Origin: Acidobacteriota bacterium
Lineage (GTDB): Bacteria; Acidobacteriota; Terriglobia; Bryobacterales; Bryobacteraceae
Length of the DNA stretch: 43,054 nt
Assembly (NCBI GenBank): GCA_025350695.1
Contig: JANXXI010000325.1
Location: 1 to 43,054, forward strand
Direction of reading: 5' to 3'
A program made the position numbers and the translations under genes. This document shows positions 20,181 through 28,724 of the stretch, in pieces. Below the pieces are notes generated by a model. It searched no databases. It saw nothing but the letters and a program-made list of their open reading frames with translations, and was not told where the DNA came from. Numbering within the stretch: the first letter of the stretch is position 1; each line of letters starts with the position of its first letter.

Positions 20181-20263
20181 GGTCCACCTCCAGGTAAGGA
20201 ATAAGGACAAGGTATGAATCAAACGTATGTGTTATCGAACGGAAACAAGGACTTCTGTCGCAT

Positions 20264-20274
20264 TGATACTATCA
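20264..20274. promoter_or_regulatory. Perfect 11-base palindrome between divergent genes
   Basis: TGATACTATCA is symmetric about its central base and lies midway between the 48-residue membrane protein gene and msrA. It might be an operator for a dimeric regulator of one or both genes. No convincing -35/-10 pair was found beside it. Confidence 0.25.
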
Positions 20275-20352
20275 CACCTTTAAAATAAGTAAAGGCAAAT
20301 TTTGGAATAACCGAGTCCACTGCGGCTATGCTTTAGGTAGGGAGTAGACACG

Positions 20353-20898
20353 ATGGCTGAAAATGAATCAATAACGCTTGGCGGCGGGTGCTTCTGGTGC
20401 CTGGAAGCCGTTTATAAACAAATGGATGGAGTAGTTTCCTGCGTTTCCGGATACATGGGGGGGCATACGGATCGGCCTACCTACAAGGACATTTGCACGG
20501 GTTCGACCGGCCATGCGGAAGTTGTTCAGGTTACTTTTGATCCTGCCTTCACTCCCCTTGAGGAGATCCTCTCGGTCTTCTTTACAATTCACGACCCCAC
20601 CACTCTCAACCGGCAAGGTAACGACGCGGGCACCCAATACAGATCGATAATTTTCTTCCACAATGAAGCTCAAGAAAACATCGCTCGACGCTTGATGGCT
20701 GAATTGGATTCCAGCGGCGTTTGGGATGCGCCGATTGTGACCGAACTGGCACCGCTTGTAACGTTCTTCCCCGCGGAAGACTACCATCAAAGCTACTATT
20801 TCGCGAACCCCAATCAATCCTACTGTCAATTTGTCGTGGCGCCGAAAATAATCAAATTTAGAGATAAATTCAAACACAAATTTAGATCATTTCGGTAA
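20353..20898 (+). CDS. msrA: Peptide methionine sulfoxide reductase A
   Basis: Reduces methionine-S-sulfoxide in proteins and free methionine with thioredoxin. 181 residues, cytoplasmic (no signal peptide). The catalytic Cys13 lies in GGGCFWCLEAVY; GYMGGHTDRPTY and TGHAEVVQVTFDP form the substrate pocket, and HDPTTLNRQGNDAGTQYRS is the family signature. The C-terminal YFANPNQSYCQFVVAPK supplies a possible resolving Cys. GGGAG stands eight bases before the ATG. No msrB is fused or adjacent. Confidence 0.96.
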   Translation: MAENESITLGGGCFWCLEAVYKQMDGVVSCVSGYMGGHTDRPTYKDICTGSTGHAEVVQVTFDPAFTPLEEILSVFFTIHDPTTLNRQGNDAGTQYRSIIFFHNEAQENIARRLMAELDSSGVWDAPIVTELAPLVTFFPAEDYHQSYYFANPNQSYCQFVVAPKIIKFRDKFKHKFRSFR

Positions 20899-20914
20899 TA
20901 CACATATCGCCAGG

Positions 20915-21808
20915 CTACAGGCGCTGCCAGGCAACCCCTTCCAGCCTCGGTTTGAAAACCTGGGGATGAAGTATTTCGGCCAGGATCCGGACGCACTCAA
21001 CGACTCTCGGGCCTGGCCGGTTGAAGTAGTGATTCCCGTCGGCCAGGAACCACTGGGCCGGGCCCGGAAACTCCGGCCTATCGGTAATCCAGTGCAAATC
21101 GTCACGGGTCCTTTCCAAACCAAAGCCACAGGGCATAACGATTACAACCTCTGGTCTGGCTGCCGCCAGGTCTTGCCATTCCATCCAAGGGGAATGCTTT
21201 CCTTCTTCGCCAAAAAGATTGATTCCTCCAGCTATCTTTACCAGCTCGGGCGTCCAGTTGCCGGCCGCCATCAATGGTTCTATCCACTCGATGCAGGCCA
21301 CCCGAACAGGAGCCGACTTCGATATTTGTTCTCCCATGACTGACATTCGCTCTTCTAGGCTTGCTACCAAATCGAGGCCACGCTGGGGATATCCACAGCG
21401 ACCCGCAATGCGGTTAATATCGTCGAAAATCGCCTGTAGCGAATTCGGCTCACACGCGATCACTTCAGGATGACTTGCTACCGAGCTCGAAACGGCCCTT
21501 TCCACATCCTCCATGCTCACCGCACAGACCTTGCACTGGGTCTGCGTGATGATGTGGGTCGGCGCCACGGCGTTCAAAATTTCGGGAAAAACTTCGTACA
21601 GGGTTCCGTCCTTTGCCAGGGTCTCCTTCACTCGTTTGTCGATCTCCAGGCTACTACCGGAAATGTCGAACCGCGGTCTGGTGCAAACGGGCAAGGCCTT
21701 GACCGTTAAGGGCCAATCACATTCGTGCGAACGCGCCACTTGAAACTCCGTTAGACCTAGGGCGTGAACAATTTCGGTCGCACTGGCGATCATTGAAGCA
21801 ATTCTCAT
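20915..21808 (-). CDS. BtuF-like cobalamin/iron-chelate binding protein
   Basis: 297 residues of the helical-backbone (cluster III) periplasmic-binding fold: MRIASMIASATEIVHALGL, VKETLAKDGTLYEVFPEILNAVAPTHIITQTQCKVCAVS, and PEVVIVMPCGFGLERT. No signal peptide is visible; the protein begins directly with the first strand. This soluble group is usually annotated as cobalamin-binding, and the TQ-x-QCKVCAVS motif is characteristic. No ABC permease or ATPase is adjacent, so a cytoplasmic role is possible. A B12 link would suit the B12-dependent mutase implied by meaB elsewhere in the window, but this is inference. It is convergent with msrA and divergent from the NHL gene. Confidence 0.75.
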   Translation of the reverse strand: MRIASMIASATEIVHALGLTEFQVARSHECDWPLTVKALPVCTRPRFDISGSSLEIDKRVKETLAKDGTLYEVFPEILNAVAPTHIITQTQCKVCAVSMEDVERAVSSSVASHPEVIACEPNSLQAIFDDINRIAGRCGYPQRGLDLVASLEERMSVMGEQISKSAPVRVACIEWIEPLMAAGNWTPELVKIAGGINLFGEEGKHSPWMEWQDLAAARPEVVIVMPCGFGLERTRDDLHWITDRPEFPGPAQWFLADGNHYFNRPGPRVVECVRILAEILHPQVFKPRLEGVAWQRL

Positions 21809-21870
21809 AGTCCAGAGTCCTATGATGCTCCATTGCGCTGACGCTATGTAATGAAATATTATGGTCCCGC

Positions 21871-22665
21871 ATGCTAGCCGCGATCGTATTTGCCTCTTTA
21901 GGCTTCCTTCAGTTTCCAGACGAGGTCGGATTGGGACCGCTTAGCGCGGTGGCCGTCCACCCCTCGGGCGATATTTACGTGCTGCAGCGAGGGACCAAAC
22001 CCGTCGTCATTTTCGATAAGAATCACAAATTCAAAAGGGCGTTTGGTGAGGGTCTGTTTGAGATCCCTCATGGCCTGCGGATCGACAAACAAGGAAACAT
22101 CTGGACCACCGACAACAAGACCAATATCCTCCGAAAATTTTCGCCCGACGGGAAAATACTTCTTGAGTTAAAGGAAGGATTCAAATCACCGGACGATTTG
22201 GTGTTTACCTCAAAGGGCGAAATCATTGTTGCGGATGCCGGCAATGCCCGGTTAGTAAAACTCACATCCGACGGCAAGGTCATCAAAACCTGGGGCAAGA
22301 AAGGTAAGGGGGACGGTGAATTCAACTTGGCCCATTCGCTCTCCATCGACAAGCAAGATCGCATCTACGTCGGCGACAGGGGAAACAATCGCGTTCAGGT
22401 ATTTGACGCCGACGGAACGTTCCTCGCCGCCCGAACCGAACTGGGCAATCCATTCGGAGTAATGGTTTGGGACAATGAACTGCTATCGAGCGAAGGGGAG
22501 CAGCACAAGATCTTTCACACCAGCCTTGACGGTAAACCTCTGGGAAGTTGGGGCGGCCCTGATCTTCTGCAATTACCGCATTTGATGGCGTTCGATAAAT
22601 CCAACACTTTGTATATTGCCGAAGTGAATGGCAAACGGGTGCAGATGTTTCGGAGAAAGCCATGA
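21871..22665 (+). CDS. NHL-repeat beta-propeller protein
   Basis: 264 residues, probably exported: a short hydrophobic N-terminus (MLAAIVFASLGFL) precedes the propeller. Six-bladed NHL repeats are visible: GPLSAVAVHPSGDIYVLQR, IPHGLRIDKQGNIWTTDN, SPDDLVFTSKGEIIVADAGN, LAHSLSIDKQDRIYVGDRGNNRVQVF, ending LPHLMAFDKSNTLYIAEVNGKRVQMF. The fold matches peptidyl-alpha-hydroxyglycine lyase-like propellers, but no enzyme activity should be assumed. The ATG has no clear ribosome binding site. Its stop overlaps the next gene by four bases (ATGA), making it the first gene of the DUF1549/DUF1501/FGE-fold operon. Confidence 0.8.
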   Translation: MLAAIVFASLGFLQFPDEVGLGPLSAVAVHPSGDIYVLQRGTKPVVIFDKNHKFKRAFGEGLFEIPHGLRIDKQGNIWTTDNKTNILRKFSPDGKILLELKEGFKSPDDLVFTSKGEIIVADAGNARLVKLTSDGKVIKTWGKKGKGDGEFNLAHSLSIDKQDRIYVGDRGNNRVQVFDADGTFLAARTELGNPFGVMVWDNELLSSEGEQHKIFHTSLDGKPLGSWGGPDLLQLPHLMAFDKSNTLYIAEVNGKRVQMFRRKP

Positions 22666-24500
22666 AGTATTTCCTTGTCGCGTTAACCACCATTTTCGCC
22701 TGCGCGCAGGATCCCCAGTTCGATCCACAAGACCGTGTTGAGCAGGCGCACAAACCGCTCATCGAACCGAAGACCAAGCCATCTAAGCAAGCTTCTGACC
22801 TCACCGCCGAGTTCGCCAAAACCCGGGCTACCGTTGTTCCGAAAGCCCGCGTTCCGCGCAAGAATTTCATCGACCAGCACATTTTCGGCCGCATGGAGCG
22901 CGACAAAATTCCCTACGCGGCTCTAGCTTCCGACGAGGAGTTCGCACGCCGCGCTTGGCTCGACGCCACCGGCCGTATTCCTCAGCCAGAAGATCTAATT
23001 GCATTTCTCAACGACAAGGACACGAAGAAGCGCGACAAACTGGTTGACCGTTTGGTGGCTAGCGATGCCTTCGTCGACCGGTGGACGTTCTATTTTGAAG
23101 ATCTTTTCCGCGCCGGGGGCCGCATGGGCGCGGGCTTAAACCTCTTCCATTATTGGGTGAAGGAGTTCGTCCGTCTCGACCGCCCCTACAACGAAGTGGT
23201 CACGGACCTATTGACCCAAAGTTCCAAAATCAGCCATGACGCTCCTGGCAGCATGTACTTCGCGCGCGATTTCGTGAAAGCCAAGGACGATCCGGAAACT
23301 CCCGAAGCCGAGGACATCCTGAGCCGCGTGGATACGATTGACGAATTTACGGTCACCTACGGCAAGGTCTTTCTGGGACTGAATCTGGCATGCATCTCTT
23401 GTCATGATGGCCGCAATCACCTCGAGAAAGTGAATCTGTTCCTGACCAGCAAGAAGCGTTCCGAGTTCTTCGCGCAGGCGGCCTTCTTTGGTAATTCCCG
23501 CCAAATCATGAATTGGGAAAATGGCTATCAGTCCACAACCGAATTTACCGTGGACGATGTGGCCAAAGGGTACGAATTGGGTGAAGAAAGCATTGTTCGA
23601 GTTCCCAGAGTTCCCGCTTCAAAGAAGAACGCACCCGCACCTGACCCCCGCTTTTTGCTAAGCGGCGAGGCGGCCCGAAAAGGCGAAAACCCTCGCGACG
23701 AATTGGCGCGAATGATGACTAGTCACGAACAATTCCGGCGGGCCTTCGCAAATCGGATGTGGGCTGAATTGATGGGAGTGGGGATAGTGGAACCAGTCGA
23801 TGAATTCGATTTGGATCGGTACCGCCCAAAAGGTCCGCTACCTGAGGGGTTTCTACCCCAGGCATCCAACCCGGATCTGCTCGATGCCTTGTCCGAGGAA
23901 TTCCGTACCCATAAGCACAGCCTTCGTCATATGGTGAAGACGATCATGAAGTCGTCCGCTTATCAGTTGTCTTCTTCTTTTGCCGGTGAGTGGAAGCAGG
24001 AATATGGAAATTATTACGCTCGCAAGTTCATCCGCACACTGACCGCGCCTGAACTGCATGACGCCATCACGGTGGCGACAGCAAAAGCTGCAAACTTCAC
24101 GCAAGGCACGGAAAAGAGCGGCATGGCAATGCAGATGCCAGAACCCAATTCCGCCAAGGGCGATTCTAAACAATTCATGAAAGTCTTCGGGCTATCGAAC
24201 CGGGACGACATGCCCAAGAAATCGACCGCGACATCCCTGCAAGCCATGATGCTGATGCAATCCCGCTTGGTCACAAGAGGTGTGGAAGCAAAAGATGGAA
24301 CACGCGTGGAGCAGTTGTTGAAATCGTTCAACGACGACGGCGAACTGATTGAGCGCCTTTACCTCTCTACTGTTTCTCGTAAACCACTGCCGCCTGAAGT
24401 GGCCATCGCGCGCAAAGAACTTGGCAAGGATCGCCGCAAAGGCGTCGAGAATCTGCAATGGGCGTTGATTAATAGCCCGGAATTTTTGTTTAACTATTGA
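22662..24500 (+). CDS. DUF1549/DUF1553 (PSCyt2/PSD1) protein lacking the cytochrome domain
   Basis: 612 residues with a short signal peptide (MKYFLVALTTIFACAQ). DUF1549 begins near 65 (FIDQHIFGRMERDKIPYAALASDEEFARRAWLDATGRIP) and includes a CISCHDG motif (Cys244, Cys247, His248), a possible c-type haem site. DUF1553 follows from about 345 (RDELARMMTSHEQFRRAFANRMWAELMGVGIVEPVDEFD) to the end (LYLSTVSRKPLPPE, WALINSPEFLFNY). The N-terminal PSCyt1 domain with its own haem site, present in the paralogue at 36001-38448, is absent here. Function is unknown; these proteins are exported and pair with DUF1501 proteins. The start overlaps the NHL stop, with GGAG six bases upstream. Confidence 0.88.
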   Translation: MKYFLVALTTIFACAQDPQFDPQDRVEQAHKPLIEPKTKPSKQASDLTAEFAKTRATVVPKARVPRKNFIDQHIFGRMERDKIPYAALASDEEFARRAWLDATGRIPQPEDLIAFLNDKDTKKRDKLVDRLVASDAFVDRWTFYFEDLFRAGGRMGAGLNLFHYWVKEFVRLDRPYNEVVTDLLTQSSKISHDAPGSMYFARDFVKAKDDPETPEAEDILSRVDTIDEFTVTYGKVFLGLNLACISCHDGRNHLEKVNLFLTSKKRSEFFAQAAFFGNSRQIMNWENGYQSTTEFTVDDVAKGYELGEESIVRVPRVPASKKNAPAPDPRFLLSGEAARKGENPRDELARMMTSHEQFRRAFANRMWAELMGVGIVEPVDEFDLDRYRPKGPLPEGFLPQASNPDLLDALSEEFRTHKHSLRHMVKTIMKSSAYQLSSSFAGEWKQEYGNYYARKFIRTLTAPELHDAITVATAKAANFTQGTEKSGMAMQMPEPNSAKGDSKQFMKVFGLSNRDDMPKKSTATSLQAMMLMQSRLVTRGVEAKDGTRVEQLLKSFNDDGELIERLYLSTVSRKPLPPEVAIARKELGKDRRKGVENLQWALINSPEFLFNY

Positions 24501-24510
24501 GGCAACTGTA

Positions 24511-25908
24511 ATGCAAAAGCGAATGAGTGACATGTTCCCGGCCCGACGCGATGTTCTTCGCCTAGGTGGCTATGGTCTGCTGGGCGCATTTGCCGATCAG
24601 GCATTGTTCCCCATTCGCGCACAAGCGGCCGGACGGTCCAGCCCTCGTGGCACAGCCCGCTTCGCCATCGTCATTGAACTGGCCGGGGCACTGAGCCATA
24701 CCGATAGTTTCGACTTCAAAGAGAATGCCGGTACTCAGAAAGATTTCGACGTCCGCCCCATCCGCAACGACCTCTACCTGTCCAACCGGCTCTTCCCAGA
24801 GCTCTCGAAAGAAATGGATCGCGTCACCATTGTGCGTTCCATGAAGAGTCACGAAGTGGTCCACTTCAGGGGCCAGTATTATACCCAAGCCGGCCGGCCG
24901 TTGAACCCGGCGCAGGCCCCTGAAATTCCGGCCGTGGGCTCGGTCGTCTCTTACGAATTGGAATCGAAGCGCCGCGAAACCGATTCTCTGCCTACTTATG
25001 TTGGCTGCAATCTCGACACCGCCGGTTGTGGCGCGCTCACCACTGGATTCCTACACCCGCGCCACTCCGTTCTAGACGTGAGCCTGAACGACGTAGGTAG
25101 CAAAGCCCTTTCGGCTGACGCGCTATCCGTGCTGGAAGAGCGTTACACCCTACTGAGGAAGCTTGACCAATCGATGGCTCCAGCCCGTTCTGGCCGCGAC
25201 CGCAAGCTTTCCAGCTTCGGCAGTTTTCAAGATTCCGCGTACAAGATTCTTGGTGACCCACGATGGCCCAAAGCCTTCGGTTTTTCCGATGAAGAAAAGA
25301 AGCGCTACGGCGCCAATTCCGTCGGCCTGGGTTGCCTGCTGGCGCGGAACCTAGTCAAGGCCGATGCGGGCGCGCGTTACTTCCACGTCACACACCCCGG
25401 CTGGGACCATCATAAAAACATCTTCGAGCACAAGTCGACCGACAACCACTACAAGCACTGCAATGATTTTGATCGCGCCATGGCGAACCTGATGCGCGAC
25501 CTTGCGGCCGAGCCCTCTCCCCGGGAAAAAGGGAAGACGCTGCTCGATGAAACCATGGTCGTCATGGTCACCGAATTCGGTCGCACGCCTGGCGCGCTGA
25601 ACGGCGTCAAAGGCCGCCATCACTACAACGCGGCCTACCTTTCGCTCTTCGCAGGGGGTGGGGTGAAACCTGGGCGAATCCTCGGCAAAACAGATGCCGC
25701 TGGGGAACAGGTAGTCGAATCCGGTTGGAAGCACGGAAAGTCGCAAATCAAAACGGAGAATATCTACGCCTCAATCTATTCCGCCCTGGGCATTGATTGG
25801 CGCAAAGAAATTTCCGATACGCCCTCAAAGCGCGTCTATCGTTATGTCGATCCATTGGGCGCAACCGAGTTCGTGGTGGACGATGAAATTGCGGAGCTCT
25901 TTGTTTGA
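24511..25908 (+). CDS. DUF1501 protein with Tat-type signal
   Basis: 465 residues. The N-terminus has a twin-arginine motif (PARRDVLRLGGYG) followed by a moderate hydrophobic stretch and AQAAG. The alkaline-phosphatase-superfamily-like DUF1501 core includes FAIVIELAGALSHTDSFD, MKSHEVVHF, HVTHPGWDHHKNIFEH and the family end MVVMVTEFGRTPGALNGVKGRHHYNAAYLSLFAGGGVKPG. Family members are regularly encoded next to DUF1549/DUF1553 proteins; the reaction is not established. The ATG at 24511 is preceded by GAGG eight bases upstream, and the gap from the previous gene is 10 bases. Confidence 0.88.
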   Translation: MQKRMSDMFPARRDVLRLGGYGLLGAFADQALFPIRAQAAGRSSPRGTARFAIVIELAGALSHTDSFDFKENAGTQKDFDVRPIRNDLYLSNRLFPELSKEMDRVTIVRSMKSHEVVHFRGQYYTQAGRPLNPAQAPEIPAVGSVVSYELESKRRETDSLPTYVGCNLDTAGCGALTTGFLHPRHSVLDVSLNDVGSKALSADALSVLEERYTLLRKLDQSMAPARSGRDRKLSSFGSFQDSAYKILGDPRWPKAFGFSDEEKKRYGANSVGLGCLLARNLVKADAGARYFHVTHPGWDHHKNIFEHKSTDNHYKHCNDFDRAMANLMRDLAAEPSPREKGKTLLDETMVVMVTEFGRTPGALNGVKGRHHYNAAYLSLFAGGGVKPGRILGKTDAAGEQVVESGWKHGKSQIKTENIYASIYSALGIDWRKEISDTPSKRVYRYVDPLGATEFVVDDEIAELFV

Positions 25909-26666
25909 TCCGCTTTATTCTCTTCCTTACTGTCAGCTACGCCGCAACACCTGAGGGTATGGTCCTTGTGCCCGAAGGTGAATTCACCATGGGCCGCACT
26001 AAGCTTACGCCGGATGACAAGACCATTATGCGCCCGCGCATCCTTCTTGATGATCGTCCGGCTCGCAACGTGTTCGTCTCCGCCTTTCACATCGATGTTA
26101 AGGAAGTCACGCACGAACAATACGCAGTGTTCGTTGCAGCCACCAAACGCGCCGCACCCTATCATTGGGTTGACGGAAAGCCACCTGCCGATCTGTTGAC
26201 GGCTCCGGCATTCAACGTAACTTGGAATGATGCGGTCGACTACTGTAAGTGGCAAGGCAAACGTCTACCGACTGAGGCTGAGTGGGAGAAGGCTGCCCGT
26301 GGCGGCAAGGAAGGGCTCGATTACCCACTCTCCAACAAGATTGACGCAAAATCCGCCCGTTACGCAAACACGGCAGGTCCACTGCCGGTCGGCAAGTTCC
26401 CGCCAAACGACTACGGTCTCTACGACATGATTGGCAATGTCGCCGAGTGGTGTTCCGATTGGTTCGACCGCGACTATTATTCGAAGAACGAGAACAAAGA
26501 TCCGCAGGGTCCGCCGATGGGTCAATACAAAGTGATTCGCGGTGGCGCCTGGTCCGATGCGGCCAAAATTCTAAAGCTGAATTACCGCAACTGGGTTCGG
26601 CCCAACCAAAGAACGCCTAACATCGGTTTCCGTTGCGTACTTCCCGCTACTGCAGGAAGGCCTTAA
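25905..26666 (+). CDS. FGE-sulfatase fold (SUMF1-like) protein without the catalytic Cys pair
   Basis: 253 residues with a short signal peptide (MIRFILFLTVSYAATPEG). The FGE-sulfatase fold is clear: GMVLVPEGEFTMG, VSAFHIDVKEVTHEQYAVF, APAFNVTWNDAVDYCKWQGKRLPTEAEWEKAARGG, and DMIGNVAEWCSDWF. The C-terminal segment reads VIRGGAWSDAAKILKLNYRN followed by NIGFRC; true formylglycine-generating enzymes have a Cys pair in that segment, absent here, so this is unlikely to be a sulfatase activator. It may bind a partner or carbohydrate. The start is TTG at 25905, sharing TTGA with the DUF1501 stop, with GGAG eight bases upstream. The 3' end overlaps the convergent gene by 20 bases. Confidence 0.85.
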   Translation: MIRFILFLTVSYAATPEGMVLVPEGEFTMGRTKLTPDDKTIMRPRILLDDRPARNVFVSAFHIDVKEVTHEQYAVFVAATKRAAPYHWVDGKPPADLLTAPAFNVTWNDAVDYCKWQGKRLPTEAEWEKAARGGKEGLDYPLSNKIDAKSARYANTAGPLPVGKFPPNDYGLYDMIGNVAEWCSDWFDRDYYSKNENKDPQGPPMGQYKVIRGGAWSDAAKILKLNYRNWVRPNQRTPNIGFRCVLPATAGRP

Positions 26667-27222
26667 AGCGGTCTGCAAAATTCTCTCCGGATTCCGACCA
26701 CAGCTTCCGTTTTTCTACCGCCAACGTTTGATCCAGAGCATGCGCGAGCTGTAGCAGGCCTTTCAAGTTCGATTGAGCAAAGTAGGCGCTGTTAGGCAGG
26801 TCCGGTTGCACCAGAAACTGGCTCTCCAACCCAAACTCAATGCGGAGATTCTCGCGCGTGCCATCAGGGAGATCGAAGCCTTGAAACTCCGGCCCAAAGC
26901 AGAGCAGCGTAACCGGGCTCGGGGTCAATTTCCAATCGTCATGGTATTGCCAAAGCCCCCAGAAGCCTTCTACTTGCAGGCACGAATCAGTGCTGGCGAT
27001 CTCTTGCATCACGATTCCGATGGCCGACACATCAACCGGATCGGGAAAAACATTCTCTCGAACATCGGGCTCCTCCGACGATACGGCCTGTACCCGCAAC
27101 ACTGTATTGGCGGGGTTCAGTGGCGAAAAAGGAAAGTTGCTCAGCATCCGCTCGAAATGCCGGGTCATGTTCATAGGTGAAAACCCGCGGAGCCAGTAGG
27201 ACAAATAAAGACGATCAGCCAT
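26647..27222 (-). CDS. Uncharacterised cytoplasmic protein
   Basis: 191 residues, no signal peptide or membrane span, rich in aromatic and acidic residues. It opens MADRLYLSYWLRGFSPMNMTRHFERML and has a central block FWGLWQYHDDWKLTPSPVTLLCFGPEF; the end is helical (AYFAQSNLKGLLQLAHALDQTLAVEKRKLW). I do not recognise a family. Amino-acid composition and well-spaced motifs are those of a real protein. It stands alone on the minus strand and is divergent from the molybdenum hydroxylase operon. Confidence 0.72.
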   Translation of the reverse strand: MADRLYLSYWLRGFSPMNMTRHFERMLSNFPFSPLNPANTVLRVQAVSSEEPDVRENVFPDPVDVSAIGIVMQEIASTDSCLQVEGFWGLWQYHDDWKLTPSPVTLLCFGPEFQGFDLPDGTRENLRIEFGLESQFLVQPDLPNSAYFAQSNLKGLLQLAHALDQTLAVEKRKLWSESGENFADRFKAFLQ

Positions 27223-27375
27223 TCATACCAGCTTAGTACGGGAATCGCGGAAACAGTACAGGTTCAGCATTCCCTCTGGCGCTACCTCAGAATGTTACCC
27301 TCTAGACTGGAACAAAATCTTGATCGTCGCATTGTGATCGAGCCTCCATCGTTACACCCAAGGAGTAAACTTTCT

Positions 27376-28245
27376 GTGAAGTGGTTCGACTATCAGGCCC
27401 CCACCACGCTCGCGAATACGCTGGCGCTCTTTGACAGCCATCCAGGAGCATATCTGCTGGCCGGCGGAACGGATCTATTGGTCCAACTTCGCGCCGGGCG
27501 CAAGCAGACCGACCTTGTTCTTGACATCAAGCACGTCGCCGAGCTGAACGAAATCTCGTTCGATGTGGCGGATGGGCTCACTCTGGGCGCGGCTGTCAGT
27601 TGCGCACAAACGTACGAGAATGCCGCGGTGAAGACGCATCACCCCTCGTTGGCCGAAGTTGCCTCAATCATAGGCGGCATCCAGATCCAAGGCCGTGCCT
27701 CCATCGGGGGTAATCTGTGCAACGCTGCTCCCAGCGCGGACGCAATTCCGCTGCTGATTGCGCTTTCCGCCAAATGCCGCGTGGCAAGTTCAAAAGGCGA
27801 AAGGCAGATTGCCGTGGAAGATTTCTGCATCGCTCCTGGTAAGAATGCGATGCTGCCTGGCGAAATATTGGTATCGTTGCATCTCCCTGCTCCAAAGAAG
27901 GGCTCTGGGGCAAGTTACCTGCGATTCACTCCGCGTAATGAAATGGACATCGCCGTTGCGGGCGTAGGGGCCAGCATAGTGCTGGAAGGCGGTGTGTTCA
28001 AGCACGCGCGCATTGCGCTTGCGTCGGTGGCGCCCAGGCCTCTGTTCGTTCCTGTGGCGGGCGATTCGTTAATTGGGAAACCCGTGAACGTGGAGTCAAT
28101 CGAAGCCGCGGCGGAATTGGCCAAGGGAGCCGCTACGCCTATTACAGACATGCGCGGAACGGTGGAGTATCGTCGCCACTTGTGCGCGGTTCTCACCAAA
28201 CGCGCACTGGAAGCCGCGGTAAAGCAAGCCCAGGAGGCTAAATAG
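27376..28245 (+). CDS. Molybdenum hydroxylase FAD-binding subunit
   Basis: Medium subunit (CoxM/HcrB/XdhB type) carrying FAD and passing electrons from the iron-sulfur subunit to the acceptor. I place the start at GTG 27376, ten bases after AAGGAG, giving VKWFDYQAPTTLANTL, the normal family N-terminus; a frame from ATG 27292 would add 28 residues without family match. 289 residues. The FAD motifs LLAGGTDLLVQLR and ASIIGGIQIQGRASIGGNLCNAAPSAD are intact, and FTPRNEMDIAVAGVGA belongs to the C-terminal domain. It is first of a tight operon with the small and large subunits. Confidence 0.93.
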   Translation: MKWFDYQAPTTLANTLALFDSHPGAYLLAGGTDLLVQLRAGRKQTDLVLDIKHVAELNEISFDVADGLTLGAAVSCAQTYENAAVKTHHPSLAEVASIIGGIQIQGRASIGGNLCNAAPSADAIPLLIALSAKCRVASSKGERQIAVEDFCIAPGKNAMLPGEILVSLHLPAPKKGSGASYLRFTPRNEMDIAVAGVGASIVLEGGVFKHARIALASVAPRPLFVPVAGDSLIGKPVNVESIEAAAELAKGAATPITDMRGTVEYRRHLCAVLTKRALEAAVKQAQEAK

Positions 28246-28247
28246 AA

Positions 28248-28724
28248 ATGCGGTCAAAAACTCACGTCCATACGAAGATCAATGGAGAGGAAAGAGATTT
28301 CCTTTGCGAGCCGCGGCAGAGCCTTCTTGAAGTGTTGCGCGACACTCTGAACATGACCGGCACCAAGGAAGGTTGCAACGACGGCAATTGCGGTTCTTGT
28401 ACAGTAACTCTCGATGGGCGCATCGTTACCTCCTGCCTGGTACTTGGAGTGGAGGCCGAAGGTCGCGAGATTACCACCATTGAAGGCATCGCACGCGGCA
28501 ACGATCTTCATCCCATTCAAAAGGCGTTTTTGGAAAACGCTGCGTTGCAATGCGGCATCTGCACGCCCGGATTCATTGTTGCGACCAAAGCGCTGCTCGA
28601 TAAGGAGCCCGACCCGAGCGAAGAGCGCATCCGTTTCTTTCTCGCCAACAATCTTTGCCGCTGCACCGGGTACGACAAGATTATTCAGGCCGTCCAACAG
28701 GCGGCCAAGGAGATGCAGGCATGA
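28248..28724 (+). CDS. Molybdenum hydroxylase [2Fe-2S] subunit
   Basis: 158-residue small subunit (CoxS/HcrC/XdhC type). All eight cysteines for two [2Fe-2S] clusters are present: the plant-ferredoxin-type set Cys43, Cys48, Cys51, Cys63 (CNDGNCGSC) and the helical-domain set Cys102, Cys105, Cys137, Cys139 (CGICTPG and CRCTGY). AGGAGG lies ten bases before the ATG. It follows the FAD subunit by two bases and overlaps the large subunit by four. Confidence 0.96.
   Translation: MRSKTHVHTKINGEERDFLCEPRQSLLEVLRDTLNMTGTKEGCNDGNCGSCTVTLDGRIVTSCLVLGVEAEGREITTIEGIARGNDLHPIQKAFLENAALQCGICTPGFIVATKALLDKEPDPSEERIRFFLANNLCRCTGYDKIIQAVQQAAKEMQA

Noticed and set aside
25905-26666. Calling this gene a sulfatase-modifying enzyme
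   Set aside because: The Cys pair required for formylglycine formation is missing and no sulfatase gene is present.
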